Shown: positions 1-12,775, numbered from the stretch's first letter. The stretch is 64,000 nt of DNA from Lucifuga dentata (GCA_014773175.1 VXCM01003375.1:45189-109188), one strand, 5' to 3'. The notes: generated by a model from the letters alone, not told the origin. Numbers and translations are program-made.

Positions 1-1091
1 TAACATGACACTCAGGACGTGACAGTCTTCCTCATGACAGACAGCATGTACACACCCACACACATGCACTCAGTCATCAACTATTAAGCATATTCACATG
101 AGTGGCCCACTGATGAGCACACTCAGAACACTATATGAGTAAGAAAAATTGGCAACCTGTCACCTTCACTGTACAAATACTTCCAAAATAACTGAGCAAA
201 ACAAGAAGGTGTAAAAAGAAGAACTATTTGACCATCTGCAGGCTTGATCTTCAGATGGAAAAATCTCAGTAAAAGCAAAGGAGCTCTGTGAGGAAGATTT
301 ATTTCACATGGGAGCAGCAGGTGAAATGGCAGCTAAGTTTGTCCTTATACAAACATAACATTTTCTAGAAGTTTTCTGCCAGTCAGTCTTTCGTTTTCAG
401 TAGCAGCTATCAAACAAATTCCTGCACAAATTATAAAAACTTCTCTTATATGGTTTCATCTGATGAAACGGGCAGTCACACACCCATAATGCAAGCAAAC
501 CCCACGCTGCAGAATCATTCCCATCTGCAGAATAATTCACACAGGTCAGTGCAGATTGCTTCATTTGTCTCAGGTGTTAAGCCTGTTCTTTACATTGTGA
601 CTGTCGACTATATGACTTGTGATGCTATGCTGTGATCTGATCTCTGGTTTGAGTCTCCAGCCAGATGAGACCAAACATCAGAGGAGTTGGATTCTCTGTC
701 TCACCCTCAACAGTCTCTACACCATCTGCCTGCTTCAGGCCTGGTTTCCTCCTTTCACAGTGCTTGCGCACCATTTATAGAGGAGGAATGTTTCATTCCC
801 CCTCATTTTTTCCATATTATAGCTTCTATGTATACATGATTAGTGCTGACAAAAGAAGCAAAAAATGAAGGAACTATAAGGGCCAATAATTAGAGCACAT
901 ACCTCTGCAAAGAGTGATCCCATACTTCCATGGGGAAATTTGTCCTCAGCATTTTGACCCATTCTGAGCAGTGAGCAGCCATAATGCAACATCCAGGGAC
1001 CTATGCCAGGTCCACAGTGTCTTCATCAAGGGTAATAGCAGGAGCATTAACCTAACACACACACGTTTTCATGGTGGGGGAAATTGTATTA

Positions 1092-1242
1092 CCCAGATAA
1101 AATCTACACAAACATGGGGGAAACATACTGTAGAAGCTCCACACAGAAAGGACTGTGGCTGGCATGGGGATTCAAACCGATAACCTTCTTGCTGTGAGGC
1201 AACAGTACTAACTTAGCACTGCATCATGTTGCCCTAAAGAGA
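1092..1242 (-). mobile_element. degraded tRNA-derived SINE-like element
   Basis: Read on the minus strand, this begins GGGCAACATGATGCAGTGCT, continues TTGCCTCACAGCAAGAAGG and then GGTTTGAATCCCC. It resembles the fish repeat family with a tRNA-like head; GGTTTGAATCC (1178-1168) fits the pol III B box and ATGATGCAGTG a weak A box. It is next to the (TAA)n(GAA)n tract. Confidence 0.5.
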
Positions 1243-1252
1243 AAGAAATTAC

Positions 1253-1253
<1 letters not shown>

Positions 1254-1296
<43 letters not shown>

Positions 1297-1299
1297 GAA

Positions 1300-1346
<47 letters not shown>

Positions 1347-1363
1347 AGAAGAAGAAGAAGAAT
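1254..1363. repeat. compound microsatellite (TAA)n(GAA)n
   Basis: (TAA)n runs from 1254 to 1296 and (GAA)n from 1297 to 1363 with one GAG interruption near 1321. Confidence 0.95.
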
Positions 1364-1599
1364 GTGGTTTAATTGCTTTTCATTAATGTATAAGAAAGGC
1401 AATGTCTATTTTATCAAAATCTGGACCAAACTGCAATTATTGATGTTCTATCATGGGATAAATATGATTGATTGTTACATTGAGATTGGTTTATTACTTT
1501 AGAGAAATTGATTTAAAAAAGAAATATGGGGAAAAAAAGGCCCTGTCTGGTAATGTTAAGAATTTATTAAAAAAATTCCTAGAACCTCCCCTGCATCTG

Positions 1600-1765
1600 G
1601 ATTATCAGCAAAAATCACTGGTTTCTTCCCTGATCCATGCCACCAAGCTTCCACTAAGTTTCATCAAAAGCACTTCAGAATTCTTTGAGTACTCCTGCTA
1701 ACGAACAAACAAACAAACAAACAAATGCAGGTGAAAACAGAACCTCCTTGTCAAACATTAAAATA
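1600..1765. mobile_element. end fragment of a nonautonomous DNA element
   Basis: The order CATGCCACCAAGCTTCCACT, AGTACTCCTGCTAACGAACA, (CAAA)n and AACAGAACCTCCTTGTC matches a dispersed fish repeat whose end reads like AACCTCCTTGGCGGAGGTAA. A similar, more complete copy lies at 22085-22530. Confidence 0.4.
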
Positions 1766-3363
1766 AAAAATTCTTAACTGAATATGAGATGTTATTTGCT
1801 TTTGTAAACTGAACTAAAACCCAGAAAAAGAGGATGACAATAACTGGGAAAAGTGAATTTAAAAAAGTAACCATCTAAAGTGCCTTTATTATGTAGCTGT
1901 ACTGTCTCACAATGGCAAATGAATAGTAAGGGGTTTTTTCTCTCCCAAATAAAGGGAATTACTTTGTAACTGACTCACTAAAGTAACATTTCACACACAT
2001 TCCACACACATTTTTCACTAACTGATAAGTCATTTTAAGACTGCAAACTTAATTTAAGCGAACTACTAAAACTGAATTTAAATCTCCAAAGCCTAAACAA
2101 ATTAAACAAAACTTACATAGGGCTGAGAGCTATTTGAAAGACAGTAGATTTGAAATTGGGAGAGAAACTGAAAACAGCCTTGGTGTAGACAACAAACACG
2201 TCTCTTTCTATCCTTAATATTGTGCAGGGAAAGATATGAAGCCCCGGTAAAAGACGTATAGAAAGTAGGATTATCCTGCAGAGCAAATCTGGTTGTACAG
2301 GATAATTCTCTCACTGAATCTCCACGTCTCAATAGCAAATTGTTCCATATAATGAGAAATCTCTCACATTCCATCCACCATAGAAGCAATCTCTATTTGG
2401 AAAAATGGCTTGAGGACTGTGTCTGGTGCAGTAATGTTTCATTGCTGCTGCTAGAAAATCTATTCAGACCCAAAGAGTTTCAAGGTGCCTGGTGTTTGAC
2501 TTAAAAACTGCAGTTTTTCATCTAAATTTATAAGATTGAGTGCTCTTGTTTGTACTCCGCCCCCGTGTCTCGTTGTCCTTCTCTTCCCTAAAGCTTTGTT
2601 CCCTGCTGTCCCCGGAAAAAGCCATTCATCTTAAGAGTTTGATCCTGCCCCTCTGTGCCCGGCCTGTGTACTGTCCTGCAGCGGACTGTGGAACCATGAA
2701 ACAGCTCCAGGCCAAGGCCATCTGGCTATGCTACATTTCCCAAAAGCAGTTTGCTCTTTCTCTTCCTCTTTTCTGCCTTTTCTCTGATCTCTTTGTCTTT
2801 CTTTGTCTCATTGTATTGTTACTCACTGCATCAACTATGAACTTGCATTACATGTGTAAAATGATCGCACATTTTTTTTGTTTTCCATTTCTCCAGTTTA
2901 GGATCTCTCTCTCTCTCTCTCNCCCCCCCCGTCTGTCTGGAACATCGGTGGATTGCAGGACCATCTGCTGTCAAATTGCTAAAGTGCTGAGATATTTTTT
3001 TCTCCACTTGTCCTCTCTTGCTGCCATGTCATCAGAGCATGACTGGATGAGGTCTAATCACCTCTTTCCCATTCACCTCCATCATCTTTCTCTCCCCCTT
3101 TCCTCCTGTTTTTCACCATGTCATACCCTGTCATCCACTTTCTGGTTTCTTTGATTGTTGGTAAGGTCCCAAAAGTGTTTAAGGTCAGTTTCAAAACTGG
3201 TTCCAAATTTAAATGAGTACAGTATCTTTTCATTCATCTTAATAATAAAATTAATAGGTTTAAATAGGTTTAGAAGTTTTGGGTATGCAGCTTACCTAGG
3301 CACATGAATATAAGATCTACCTGTCTGCTATGGGCCTGATTTCCCAAAAGGGCCATGAGTTTT

Positions 3364-3364
3364 A

Positions 3365-3391
<27 letters not shown>
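3364..3391. repeat. (TC)n microsatellite
   Basis: An uninterrupted TC run. A similar CT run ends at an N at 2922. Confidence 0.95.
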
Positions 3392-3395
<4 letters not shown>

Positions 3396-4444
3396 TCCCA
3401 TTTTTTTTCATTAGCAATAATTTTATTCTTCATCAGAGGAGGAAGACAGAGAGCCTTATGTCTAGTTTTGACAAGTGATGTGCTGACAAAAGTAATGCTG
3501 CTTTTTCAGTATGGCCTGCAATGAGTGTGAAAAACTGGGCTAATCATAAAAAAGAATCCCATGGTGTAGGAAGATAGCAGCTCCCACAAGTCCCAAAACT
3601 GTGACAGTTGGTGTAAAAATGGACTTCTGCTTCAAGTGTTTTATTCATGGAGCAAGAGGACACAGACTAATATGTAGATCTGTGAATGGGAGTGGCAAAG
3701 AATGAAGTGTCACATTAACAAAAATGGTGTACATGAATTGAATTGTGGGACCTTAGATGTTCATTACAAGTTTCCATGCCTTCTAGCATGATGACTTACT
3801 ATCATTAAAAATGGAAGAGGGCGGTGATGGACATGGAGAGCAGGTGGACTATTTTAGTCCTTCTCATCTGTCATTGAAATAAACCTCAGCACCAATGATG
3901 GGCTGATGGATGGGTGGACAGAGACAGGAAGAGAGACGTGCAGATGAAGAGTTCCAGTGTGAACAAAATGTAACATGAAGTACCTCAAGTAAATTGAAGT
4001 CCAACCATTTTCATTTACTGATCAGGCAAAACTATTAAAAACTGTGGCTGATTTTTTCCCCCCATGAGCAATGCCCCAGGTAACTAAAGAGGCACTCATG
4101 AAAGATGAAAGCCTCTGCCAAAGCAGAGCCAGCCTAAAAAAATGTTTTACGTTGTAATAATCAACTGGCCCAAAGAGAAAAACAAAATGACTATAATAAA
4201 CATAATGTTTTTCTGGATCTACCTCTCTATTTAAGATACATCAAAACCAGTTGCATGGTGAATCAATGCCATCTTAGCATCATCTTCATTGAGTTTGCTG
4301 TATTACATTTGAAGAATTTTGACAGAAAATTCAAAAAGGATTCTTCCCTGGGCCATGCCCCACCCTTCCATTGTATTGATGAGCAACAACAGTCAGAAAG
4401 ACTGTATGGGACAAAACAGAATAAACAGGCAGACAGATACAGTG

Positions 4445-4450
4445 ACACAC

Positions 4451-4485
<35 letters not shown>
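4445..4485. repeat. (AC)n microsatellite
   Basis: An AC run with one G substitution, just upstream of the 4579 hairpin. Confidence 0.95.
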
Positions 4486-4487
<2 letters not shown>

Positions 4488-4578
4488 GTTTATCCTGAGC
4501 TGTAGTCAGCACATTATTAATGGATATACAAGCCAGGTCAGAAGACAAGTGCAGCACAGGACTCTCCTGGCACACACA

Positions 4579-4628
4579 GGACTCTCCTGGTGTGCTGCAC
4601 CAAGCGGTGCAGCACACCAGGAGAGTCC
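4579..4628. repeat. perfect 23-bp inverted repeat with 4-nt loop
   Basis: The left arm 4579-4601 (GGACTCTCCTGGTGTGCTGC then ACC) is exactly complementary to the right arm 4606-4628, with AAGC as loop. Just before it, CAGGACTCTCCTGG occurs twice (4558-4571 and 4577-4590) and GTGCAGCAC once more (4550-4558), so the same words recur as nested direct and inverted copies. Confidence 0.95.
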
Positions 4629-4883
4629 GTCCTTGTCCAGCTCATATATAAATTATAAAGATGTTTCCCATTATATTTCTACTTTAATATTTAACAACCC
4701 TTACTGCATTGGAGCTTTCCTCCTGGAAATTCAGTAACCCGATTGTGGTTTCATCTGTGATGGTGACTGTGCAGGTGTGTATCTGTGTTTGAGAGGATGC
4801 ATTAGATGGAGGGGATAAATACCTTGAGAACACGTCTTAATTACCTCCATCATCAGTCCCCTCACATAGCCATTTGCCTGCAA

Positions 4884-5815
4884 GTCAAGGTAAGGCAAGG
4901 CAAATTTATTTATATAGCATAATTCAGACACAGAGGCAATTCAAAGTGCTTTACGCAAACAACATTTAAAAGACAATACGAACAAAATAAAGAAACCTTT
5001 AAAATGCATTAAGAACAAAATAAAGCAACATTTAAAAACCAAGAGTAAAATAGGATAAAGTAAAAAATTAAAGTAAAAGCAAATAAAATAATCTATAGTG
5101 CAGTTACAGTGTGAAATTAATGATTTGGCCTCAGATTGAGTTGCAGTGGCAAAGTTTAATTAAAAGCAATGCTAAAAAGAAACATTTTAAGCCTGGTTTT
5201 AAACTAGTTTACAGTTGGAGCAGACCTGAGATGTTCTGGAAGTTTGTTCCAGAGTCATGGAGCAGAGAAACTAAATGCTTGTGCTTTGTTCTGACTCTGG
5301 GAACAGAAAACAGAGAACCAGACAACCTAAGAGGTCTGGAGGGTTCATATGACAGAATCTTGTCAGAGATATTTGGTTCTGAGCGATGCAGAGCTTTATA
5401 AACCAGTAAGAGTATTTTAAAATCAATCCTGTGACACACAGGCAGCCAGTGCAGTGATCTGAGGACTGGAGTGATGTGCTCTGCTTTCCTAGTTTTAGTC
5501 TAAACTCGAGCAGCAGCGTTCTGAATGAGCTGCAGCTGTCTGTCTGCTTTTTTAGAGACACGCCTGTAAAGATGCCATTACAACATAGTCCAACCTACTA
5601 AAGATAAATGCTGCACAAGTTTTTCTAGAGACATAAATCCTGAGACATAAATCCTCTTAATCTGGCTATATTTTTGAGGTGGTTAGTAGGCTAATTTTGT
5701 AATTGTCTTGATGTGGCTATTAAAGTTTAGGTCTGCATCCTTAACTACACCAAGAGTTTTAACTTGGTTTTCTGTCTTCAGTGCAAGTAATTCAAGCTGG
5801 TCAATGGCATTTAAT
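4884..5815 (-). mobile_element. decayed LINE RT fragment with 3' end
   Basis: Minus-strand translations give successive pieces of a LINE reverse transcriptase C-terminal region: KTLGVVKDADLNFNSHIKTI (about 5765-5700), RQLQLIQNAAARV-like (about 5540-5500), SLHWLPVCHRIDFKILLLVY (about 5455-5400) and LSYEPSRPLRLSG (about 5345-5310). They lie in shifted frames with stops. The 3' end is the common fish motif reading GCTATATAAATAAATTTGCC on the minus strand, with a CCTTG-type tail near 4888. Confidence 0.75.
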
Positions 5816-6010
5816 CATTGACACATTGCATGGCACATGCCATACTGGCATCTTTTTCATGCATGTGTCTTTAATGGTTTGATCTGGTTTATATTTAGCA
5901 CAGGTACACTGTCTCAGTTCTTTAAAACAGAGAAATTCAAGGTTTTTTTTCCAGTACATAGTCAACTGACACATTCTCTGTAAAATAGTTTCTGTGGGAA
6001 TTACTGAGGC

Positions 6011-6013
6011 ATA

Positions 6014-6046
<33 letters not shown>

Positions 6047-6084
6047 NNNNNNNNNNNNNNNNNNNNNAAAAAAAAAAAAAAAAA
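6011..6084. other. assembly gap between T run and A run
   Basis: An (AT)n stretch and 16 or more T are followed by 21 Ns (6047-6067) and then 17 or more A. The true length and content of the gap are unknown. Confidence 0.85.
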
Positions 6085-7161
6085 GAAGCTTATATGGAAT
6101 TACTGTTCTGATCTAAATCCAGCTATAAGTCACAGCAGAACCCTGCTCATATCAGATCTTTAATAGATTTTCTGTTTCTCTTTTTTCAGTGTCACAGTTT
6201 TCCAAAGCAAACAGTCAGAAACCACACCGGACCACATGCTGGAATATAAACAGTTTATATTTGAGAAAATAACATGATAAATATTTCTCACACATATAAT
6301 CTCTATGAGACAGTATAAACTTTGGAAAAATAAACAATTTGGACAGTAACTTTTTTTTTTTTTTTTTTTTTTTGCTAATAGCAATCTTTGTATTACAGAG
6401 GTCACTTGTACACAGTGCCATTGACCAAAGAGCTTCACATCATTTTGCCTGAGGAAGCATCAAAGAATATTAAAACAGTAACCAAAATTTATGCAAACAT
6501 TTATGTGATATGAACAAGACCTCTCATATAATCAAAATGAAATATTTATGCTGCATCTGGTAAAGGTAAGACCCCAATTGCTCCTCTGCCTCCTCAGAAA
6601 TGACAACACCCATTTCTTGTCAGCGTGTGATTTATGTCCTAATCTGTCCTTCTACCAGTGTACAGAAAAGGTTAAGGAAAGCAAAATGTTAAACAAAAGG
6701 ACTGAGGGTGTATTTCTCAGGTTATACTGGAGGGGCAATAAATTGATAAACATCTGCTGGTAAGAGCCTGGAGAATATAGAAATAAAGAAATTCCAATAC
6801 AGCACTGCAATGCGGGGCAGGAGATAAGACATATACATTTTACACCATGGCAAACAATATAACATAATGTTAGATTACTGATAGGTAATACATACATGCA
6901 AGCGCACGCACCCACACACACACACACACAAACAATGGATTAAGGTATTGTGAAGCTTTGCACATACATTGGGAAAGTCTATGAGCAAATTTAAAACTAA
7001 CAGAAATAATACTTTGACTAACTACTAAATATAATTTACATGTAAAACCATCAGAGAAGCATCACTGGCAAATGTATAGACTCATATAAAAGTCAGAACA
7101 TTGAGATATTATTGCACAAATATCAAATTACATTGTGAGTAAGGCCTGTTTTTTTAATATA

Positions 7162-7217
7162 CCACACACACACGCATGCACGCACGCACACACGCACGCA
7201 CGCACGCACGCACACAG
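7162..7217. repeat. (CA)n/(CGCA)n microsatellite
   Basis: Mixed CA and CGCA units, CpG-bearing in an otherwise CpG-poor region. Confidence 0.93.
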
Positions 7218-8074
7218 AGGCTACTTCCTCTTTGTTCCTTGTTCCTGAGGATGCTGCTGAGATACAGCAGGAGCTCCACAATTTATAAAACATAAACCTG
7301 TGTCTGAGACGTACCAGTAGCTGCAGGGAAACGTTCCCTGCAATGATGTAAACCGTAACCACTGCAGTGTGTAATTAAACATGATTACTGCAGAGAAAGT
7401 AAAAACAGATTAACAGGCTGCTAACTAAAAATCTGACTGCATGACTAAATAAGCAGGTAGCTTTATGGCTAAATTAAAGTGAATACTTATGCTGAGGGGA
7501 AAGTAAAACCTGCAGAGATTACTGATCAGCTGCTGTTTTGCGTTTGCATTTTGGAAAGTGAATTAAGTGAAAAAAGATTAAATGTTTCGGTAATGGCCGC
7601 ACTGTTTCTCCCAAACCTATTAGACCAAGCGAGTGTCCATCTGCAATTGTGATCAGCAAAAGCAAACTTTATGAACGTACAGCAGCTAACAAAATGAGGC
7701 AGGAGGTGGAGTATTAAGATGATCTGAGCAAATGACCTTCCTCAACCCATCATCAGAGTTCAAATTCTCATGTTGATGCCCTACAAAGTCCTCAACAATG
7801 CTTTTACGTACAGCAGCATGAAACAGAATACTGCCTATGCATTACATAAACTGAGCAGCATTTCTGACAAAATGAAGATATCTGAGCCTGATTACTAGTT
7901 TAGATCGCAACAAAATTCTTTCTTTTAGCAATAAATCATGATTGAAAAACAGACTGATAACAATAACAGACTGCTGTTAAAAAGGAAAACAAAATTTATT
8001 TTGTCACTTCACTTACTGCTAAAAAATTACAACTGCATACAATTACATACAACCCCCTCCCCCCTTCTGTTCAA

Positions 8075-8285
8075 GGAAAGAAATCTCTCTTTGAATACCT
8101 CTCCCTTTTCTGAGGTTTCTTCCTTTTTTCCTTATATATTAAGTGTTTTTAGGGTTTATCCTCATCTTCTTAGAGATCTTGGGCTGGGTTGGGACCCATT
8201 GATGTGTGGGCCTGTAAAGCCCTTTGAGACATTGTATATGATATCAGGCTATACAAACAAACTTGACTTGAAACTTGACTTGAAA
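8075..8285 (+). mobile_element. LINE 3' UTR fragment with ACTTG tail
   Basis: The stretch TTCTGAGGTTTCTTCC, GGGCCTGTAAAGCCCTTTGA, ATCAGGCTATACAAACAAAC and TTGACTTGAAACTTGACTTG is a degraded copy of a very common fish retroelement 3' end, in plus orientation. No RT coding is recognisable upstream. Confidence 0.6.
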
Positions 8286-9757
8286 AGCCTCATGTGTCAT
8301 ATTCTGTGATGCAGAAATCTCCATATCTTTGGTGAATCTTTGGTGTTTTATGGCTGATGTGGAATTTGGAGGATTAGTGCTTTCATATAATCCTAAAGTC
8401 CACACTGTGAGGCATCTTTTGCACTATTACTTTTGATTACATAATGTTCATTGTTCACATCTATTTAAAGAGACATGCAGGCATAAAATAGGTTGTTGCA
8501 GTGCTGAAGTGAAGTGTTGAAATCATAAATATATCTTAAAGAAGTGTTGTGGCTGTTATATACATCTATGCTTGAAATAGGCCCCTGTGACACATTGTTT
8601 ACTTTTACCATGGTGTTCGGCACCAAGGACAGTGCACAAGCTCTCTGTACAGTGAATCCACAGCAGAAATGTTCATCAATCTAAGCATGCATACGCACTC
8701 ATAACATCATTCCTGCCCAGTAAAATCAAGGGCCCCCCACCCCACCCCACCATCACCACCACCACCAATCTTTGTTCAGAATACCTTTACACAGCTATAC
8801 CTATGAATGAATGGCTACCAGTCATTCTTTCACAGCTACTGTCTCATTGGAACAAGAGAGTATTTTGTATGAGCCAAAGAAACCACAGAATCAGCAGATG
8901 ATGGGATCTCAAAACAGGAAAACAGGAGAGCAACAGGACCATGAAATATTTGATAAAAATGAACAACAATACAGATAAGTGAATATAACACTGTTAAATT
9001 AAGACACTTCTTTTGTGTTGAAGTTTGACTTGTTCTCTGGTATCTACTAAAGATCTTCTAGTTGAGGTACAACACAAAGCAGTACATCTTTCTCACTGTT
9101 CTTTGCACAGTGTGTGGAAGACCTACTTAGGCTGCCAATTAAACAACTCAGAGCCCTTACACACAGACTAATGGCATCAGTAATTACCACAGACATTATG
9201 TGCATTATGTTCTCTGGTCTTGGCTTGACTGGTACTCAGAATACCAATGGCAAAAATCAATTTCAGCTGCATAGACACCCAAAAGCATACACTCGTGCCC
9301 ACATACAATATATAACATGAGAACAGTCCACTGAGGTGTGTACGTACTCTGAAGTGAGAGACTCATCAGTCAGATAGTTAATTCCAATGCAAGGCTCCCG
9401 GTATCAGGACTGGTTGTTACAGCTGCCATTACACATCTGCTGTTATAGTGAGCTGCCAAAGTGAAAAATGTTTTGCTCCTGTGGTTTCCATGTCCACCAC
9501 CTTTCCGAAACCTCGTAATGCTCCACAGAGAGCAAATAAATTGAATAAAATGCTAAAACATAATCACACTCAAATACTGTGCATTCTTTAAAACTAAAAA
9601 TTTAAGGCAAGGTGTTTGCTAAGAGTGCTTAATTAAGGATTCCAACCAATCTTATTGATCAGAGCTAAAGCTAAATTTGTGCCTTAATTGCACTTAATAA
9701 TAATTTATAAGGTGGACATGAAGCATTATACTATAGATCATAGTTGAAAACTAAAAT

Positions 9758-9795
<38 letters not shown>

Positions 9796-9919
9796 TGTTT
9801 GTTTAGTCTTTTCATTATTCCATCAACATTGCAACTGACTTAAATAAAAGGCCTCTGGTTATCAAAGTCCTTGAAATTTACACACGTCATGATTTCACAG
9901 CACCCAGGAACAGTCCTGT

Positions 9920-10094
9920 TCAGCCTAGCTTGATACGTATATTTCGGCTGTAGAATAGAACCTGGAGCAGGATGGACACATCGATTAGGATCTGGACTGA
10001 ACCACACACCCAGAACTGAGCTGGGCTTTCGTTCATCACAAAGTAGGTGGTCTTGAAGACGTCGCCGGCCATCCACAGCAGCACCATCTTCACA
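9920..10094 (-). CDS. slc66a2: slc66a2 coding exon 4 (last), PQ-loop protein C-terminus
   Basis: This is the last coding exon of SLC66A2 (PQLC1). It encodes the end of a serine split across the splice junction, then 57 residues and a TGA stop at 9922-9920. The segment WMAGDVFKTTYF lines up with WTSGDAFKTAYF of the human protein as I remember it, and it is followed by a hydrophobic helix (VQILIDVSILLQVLFY). The two together form transmembrane helices 6 and 7. The 3' splice site is a TTTCAG ending at 10095. Joining to exon 3 (ATG AG|T GTG) keeps the frame and gives MSVKMVLLW, against MSIKMVLMW in human. The C-terminal tail after helix 7 is short (about 8 residues, against about 20 in human). 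No canonical AATAAA was found on the minus strand in the 600 bases downstream, so the 3' UTR end is unknown. The gene continues at 26101. Confidence 0.92.
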
Positions 10095-12399
10095 CTGAAA
10101 CAACAGAGACACAGAATGGGGACATGAGTAGAGAGAATTTAAAGAGTTTTGTCAACATTTTTCTTACACACTTAAGAGCAATTTTCCTGTTGATGACATT
10201 CTCCAGAAGAGCCTAAAGCAAAGGAACTGCAGCAAAATTTCCCAGCAATTTATGAGTCAGAGTGAGTAGTCATTGCCTCAGAACATTTAGCTGATTCTTA
10301 AAAGTGCACTGGTCTAAGTATCAATAAACAGGGTTAAGTTTATCTAAAATGCCAGCTGATCACACCAAGTTAGAGAAAGTGAAAGAAAGAATGAGGGAGA
10401 CAGAGACTGAGAAGAAAGACTCTTCACATCTCCCATCACTGCCTCTTGTATTAATTATCCTCTAGTCTTCCTTCTTTTATTCCATTGCTTTTTGTGTGTT
10501 CTCCTCTTTAACTCTATTCCTCTCTTGTGTTACTCCATCTTTCCTCCTCTCCCCTTTCTGTTTCTGTCTCGACTCATTTACTGTCATGCCTCATCAACTC
10601 TTACCCTATACCATCTATGTTCCCACTCCACCCCACTCCTATCCCACCTAGTGCCTGCTCACTCTTCCGTTCCCTGTCTTGTCCCCAGGAAAGTGAAGTC
10701 CCAAAGGTATGAATGTAATATATTCACTTTATCAGGGCTGACTGGGCCTGCAGATGGAGCAGGGCCATCAGTCATCAGTAAGACATAAGGGTCAGAAAGG
10801 GGTGAGGGAGAAAGGGAGAGAGAGAGAGAGACAGCAAGTCTTCAGAGGACAGCATTTATCTGCCATGCAGTAAAAGAGACAGGGGTGAGACAACACAACC
10901 ACATGAGAGTAAGAGAGACCTCTGTGAAATGGGAGGAGACCTGTGTGAGATATATATGGATGACGAGTGTGTATGAGGGCAGAGGGAGTATAGGGGCCTA
11001 ATGACTATGGGCACAGTTGTCCTGTATTATCCTTGAATTCTCCTTGCAGAGTCATGTCAAACTTATCTAACTCTCCCATGGGCTCCCTTCAGGCCCACAT
11101 GAGGAACCGAAACATTACTGCAAAACAATCCTGGCCTGGCACAAAAATGAGTATAAAATTATTCAACATACCTGGGAATGAGCAGTTAGTGCCCAAATGT
11201 AGACATGTGATTAACAGCCAGACTGACACTGGCTGCAAACACAAGCTGTGCTGGAAAAAAACAACAGTATACTAAGGATAAATTTACTAAGTGCACAAGT
11301 CAAACTGTGTTTGTCTGTATTCACTGTGGGACTGCAACCAGGTTTTTCACCTGCAAAATGACAGAAAATGGCACAGCTAGAGTATGACATATGATACATA
11401 CATATATACGTATGTATATATGTAATGTGTTCCAAAGTAGGATCACAAAAACATGGGAGTAGGAAATGCTAATTCATACAAATAGATGCTGAAAATGACT
11501 GATACAGCAGAGAAAACTGCATCTGTTAACTGATTCTCTTTATCGGGCACAGATAGATAAAGAGACATGGCCTGGTTATGCTGCAGCAATATCACCACGT
11601 TACATTGTGGCAATATTGATGGCAACATGGTGGCAACATCAACTGGCTGTATGGCCCCTCCTACAGCTGAAACAAATCCCATTTGAAGCTTATATGGGCA
11701 ATCATAGATAAGGCCAGCATGGAACACATGGAAAAACCTACTTGACAGTCATATTTAAACTCATTTTGAACCCATATGGGGCCCAAATATCAGTTTCCTC
11801 TTAATTGCAGGTGTTTTGATATTCATTTTATCCTGTCTGGAATGTTATGGATGAAGCAGCCAGCAGCCAGTCATATTCACTATTGGTTTTAAAAATCAAA
11901 ACAAATGATGTGTTGTCAAAGGAGGAGAAAAGCTTTAGAAATGACTTTAAATCTCATCTTTCATAATCCCTGACCTTTTTGTTAAGTTGCCAGCAGCAAT
12001 AATTAAATAGTATTTCCTGTGATATAGAGTAGGTTTCCTTCATGCAGGAGGACTACCTGATTATAGTTTGTTACAACCCTATGGTCTAGGGGAAAGGGAA
12101 GCAACATAAAAGCCGATGGAAATGGCAAAGAAAGGCAATTTATTGTTTCCACACAAAATAATGATAAACACAGGACTGGCTAACAACAGTAACTGAAATT
12201 TAAGGCAAACCACCAACTGGGGAAGGAACAGAGGTGGTGCCAGAAAACCAACCATAAAATAACAAACAAAAGAGTTTAACAGATAACCTTCCTTAAATAA
12301 AATAATAAAAAGTAACAAAAGTGATTCACAATAGCAGATCACAATTACACAGCTCTCTCTAAAAAAGACCCTCAGAAAACGAGTTGGACTGGCACAAAC

Positions 12400-12775
12400 A
12401 CACAGCCAGCCATCACAATGAGCGTTGGTAATGAATTTAAGCAAGTCCAGGGACTGAGCAGAATCTTCATTGGTGGAGGGGATGAAATTGTCCTCCAATC
12501 AGATGTGTCCACCGCAGGAGAAGTCGAAGGTGCATCCCGGAGGGAAGAAACGGGCCAATCGAGGGTGTGGCTCCGCCGCTGTTATCCCGCCTCCGTTAAC
12601 CAACCAATTGGAAGAGCGGCCCAGCACAGTTTGTTTTGCATACACAACAAGAAAGGAGCGGTTATATGGAAGAGGGAGCGGAACAGCGAAAGAGAGTGAA
12701 AGAGCTAAGAAGAAAAAAAAACACGTCAACGGACCTTTCACACAGTGAGGGACGTAACATAGTTCCAAAAGTGTC
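12400..12775. promoter_or_regulatory. isolated CpG- and CCAAT-rich segment in slc66a2 intron 3
   Basis: By eye there are about 16 CpG dinucleotides between 12515 and 12775, while the flanking kilobases have very few. The segment contains CCAAT-type words (GGCCAATCG near 12553, ACCAATTGG near 12604), GGCTCCGCCGC and CCCGCCTCCG GC-rich words, and a GACGTAAC half CRE near 12751. It could be an unannotated promoter or enhancer, or a young GC-rich mobile element. No coding exon is recognisable next to it. Confidence 0.4.

Larger units (their letters stand above)
1..9919. other. gene-free region 3' of slc66a2
   Basis: Apart from the listed repeats I see no coding exon here. The longest open frames cross CT-rich or CA-rich sequence and have no recognisable protein. 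A T run (6350-6373) and an A run (about 9762-9791) are present. Confidence 0.6.

Noticed and set aside
1208..1402. Poly-leucine/isoleucine frame on the minus strand
   Set aside because: It is the translation of the (TAA)n(GAA)n microsatellite.
2540..3154. 204-codon plus-strand open frame
   Set aside because: Runs through pyrimidine-rich sequence and across an N in a CT/C run; leucine/serine-rich translation without domain features.
4255..4737. 160-codon plus-strand frame
   Set aside because: Crosses the (AC)n microsatellite and the perfect hairpin; the translated threonine-histidine run is a repeat effect.
9840..10112. 90-codon minus-strand frame over slc66a2 exon 4
   Set aside because: It is a shadow in another frame; the PQ-loop protein is read one frame over and stops at 9920.
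10684..10708. Possible 18-nt microexon (CCCAG...AAAG|GTATGA)
   Set aside because: Splice-like ends occur by chance, and no gene on the plus strand here supplies neighbours.
12079..12498. 139-codon minus-strand open frame
   Set aside because: No recognisable protein, odd hydrophobic composition from T-rich sequence, no splice context; likely chance.
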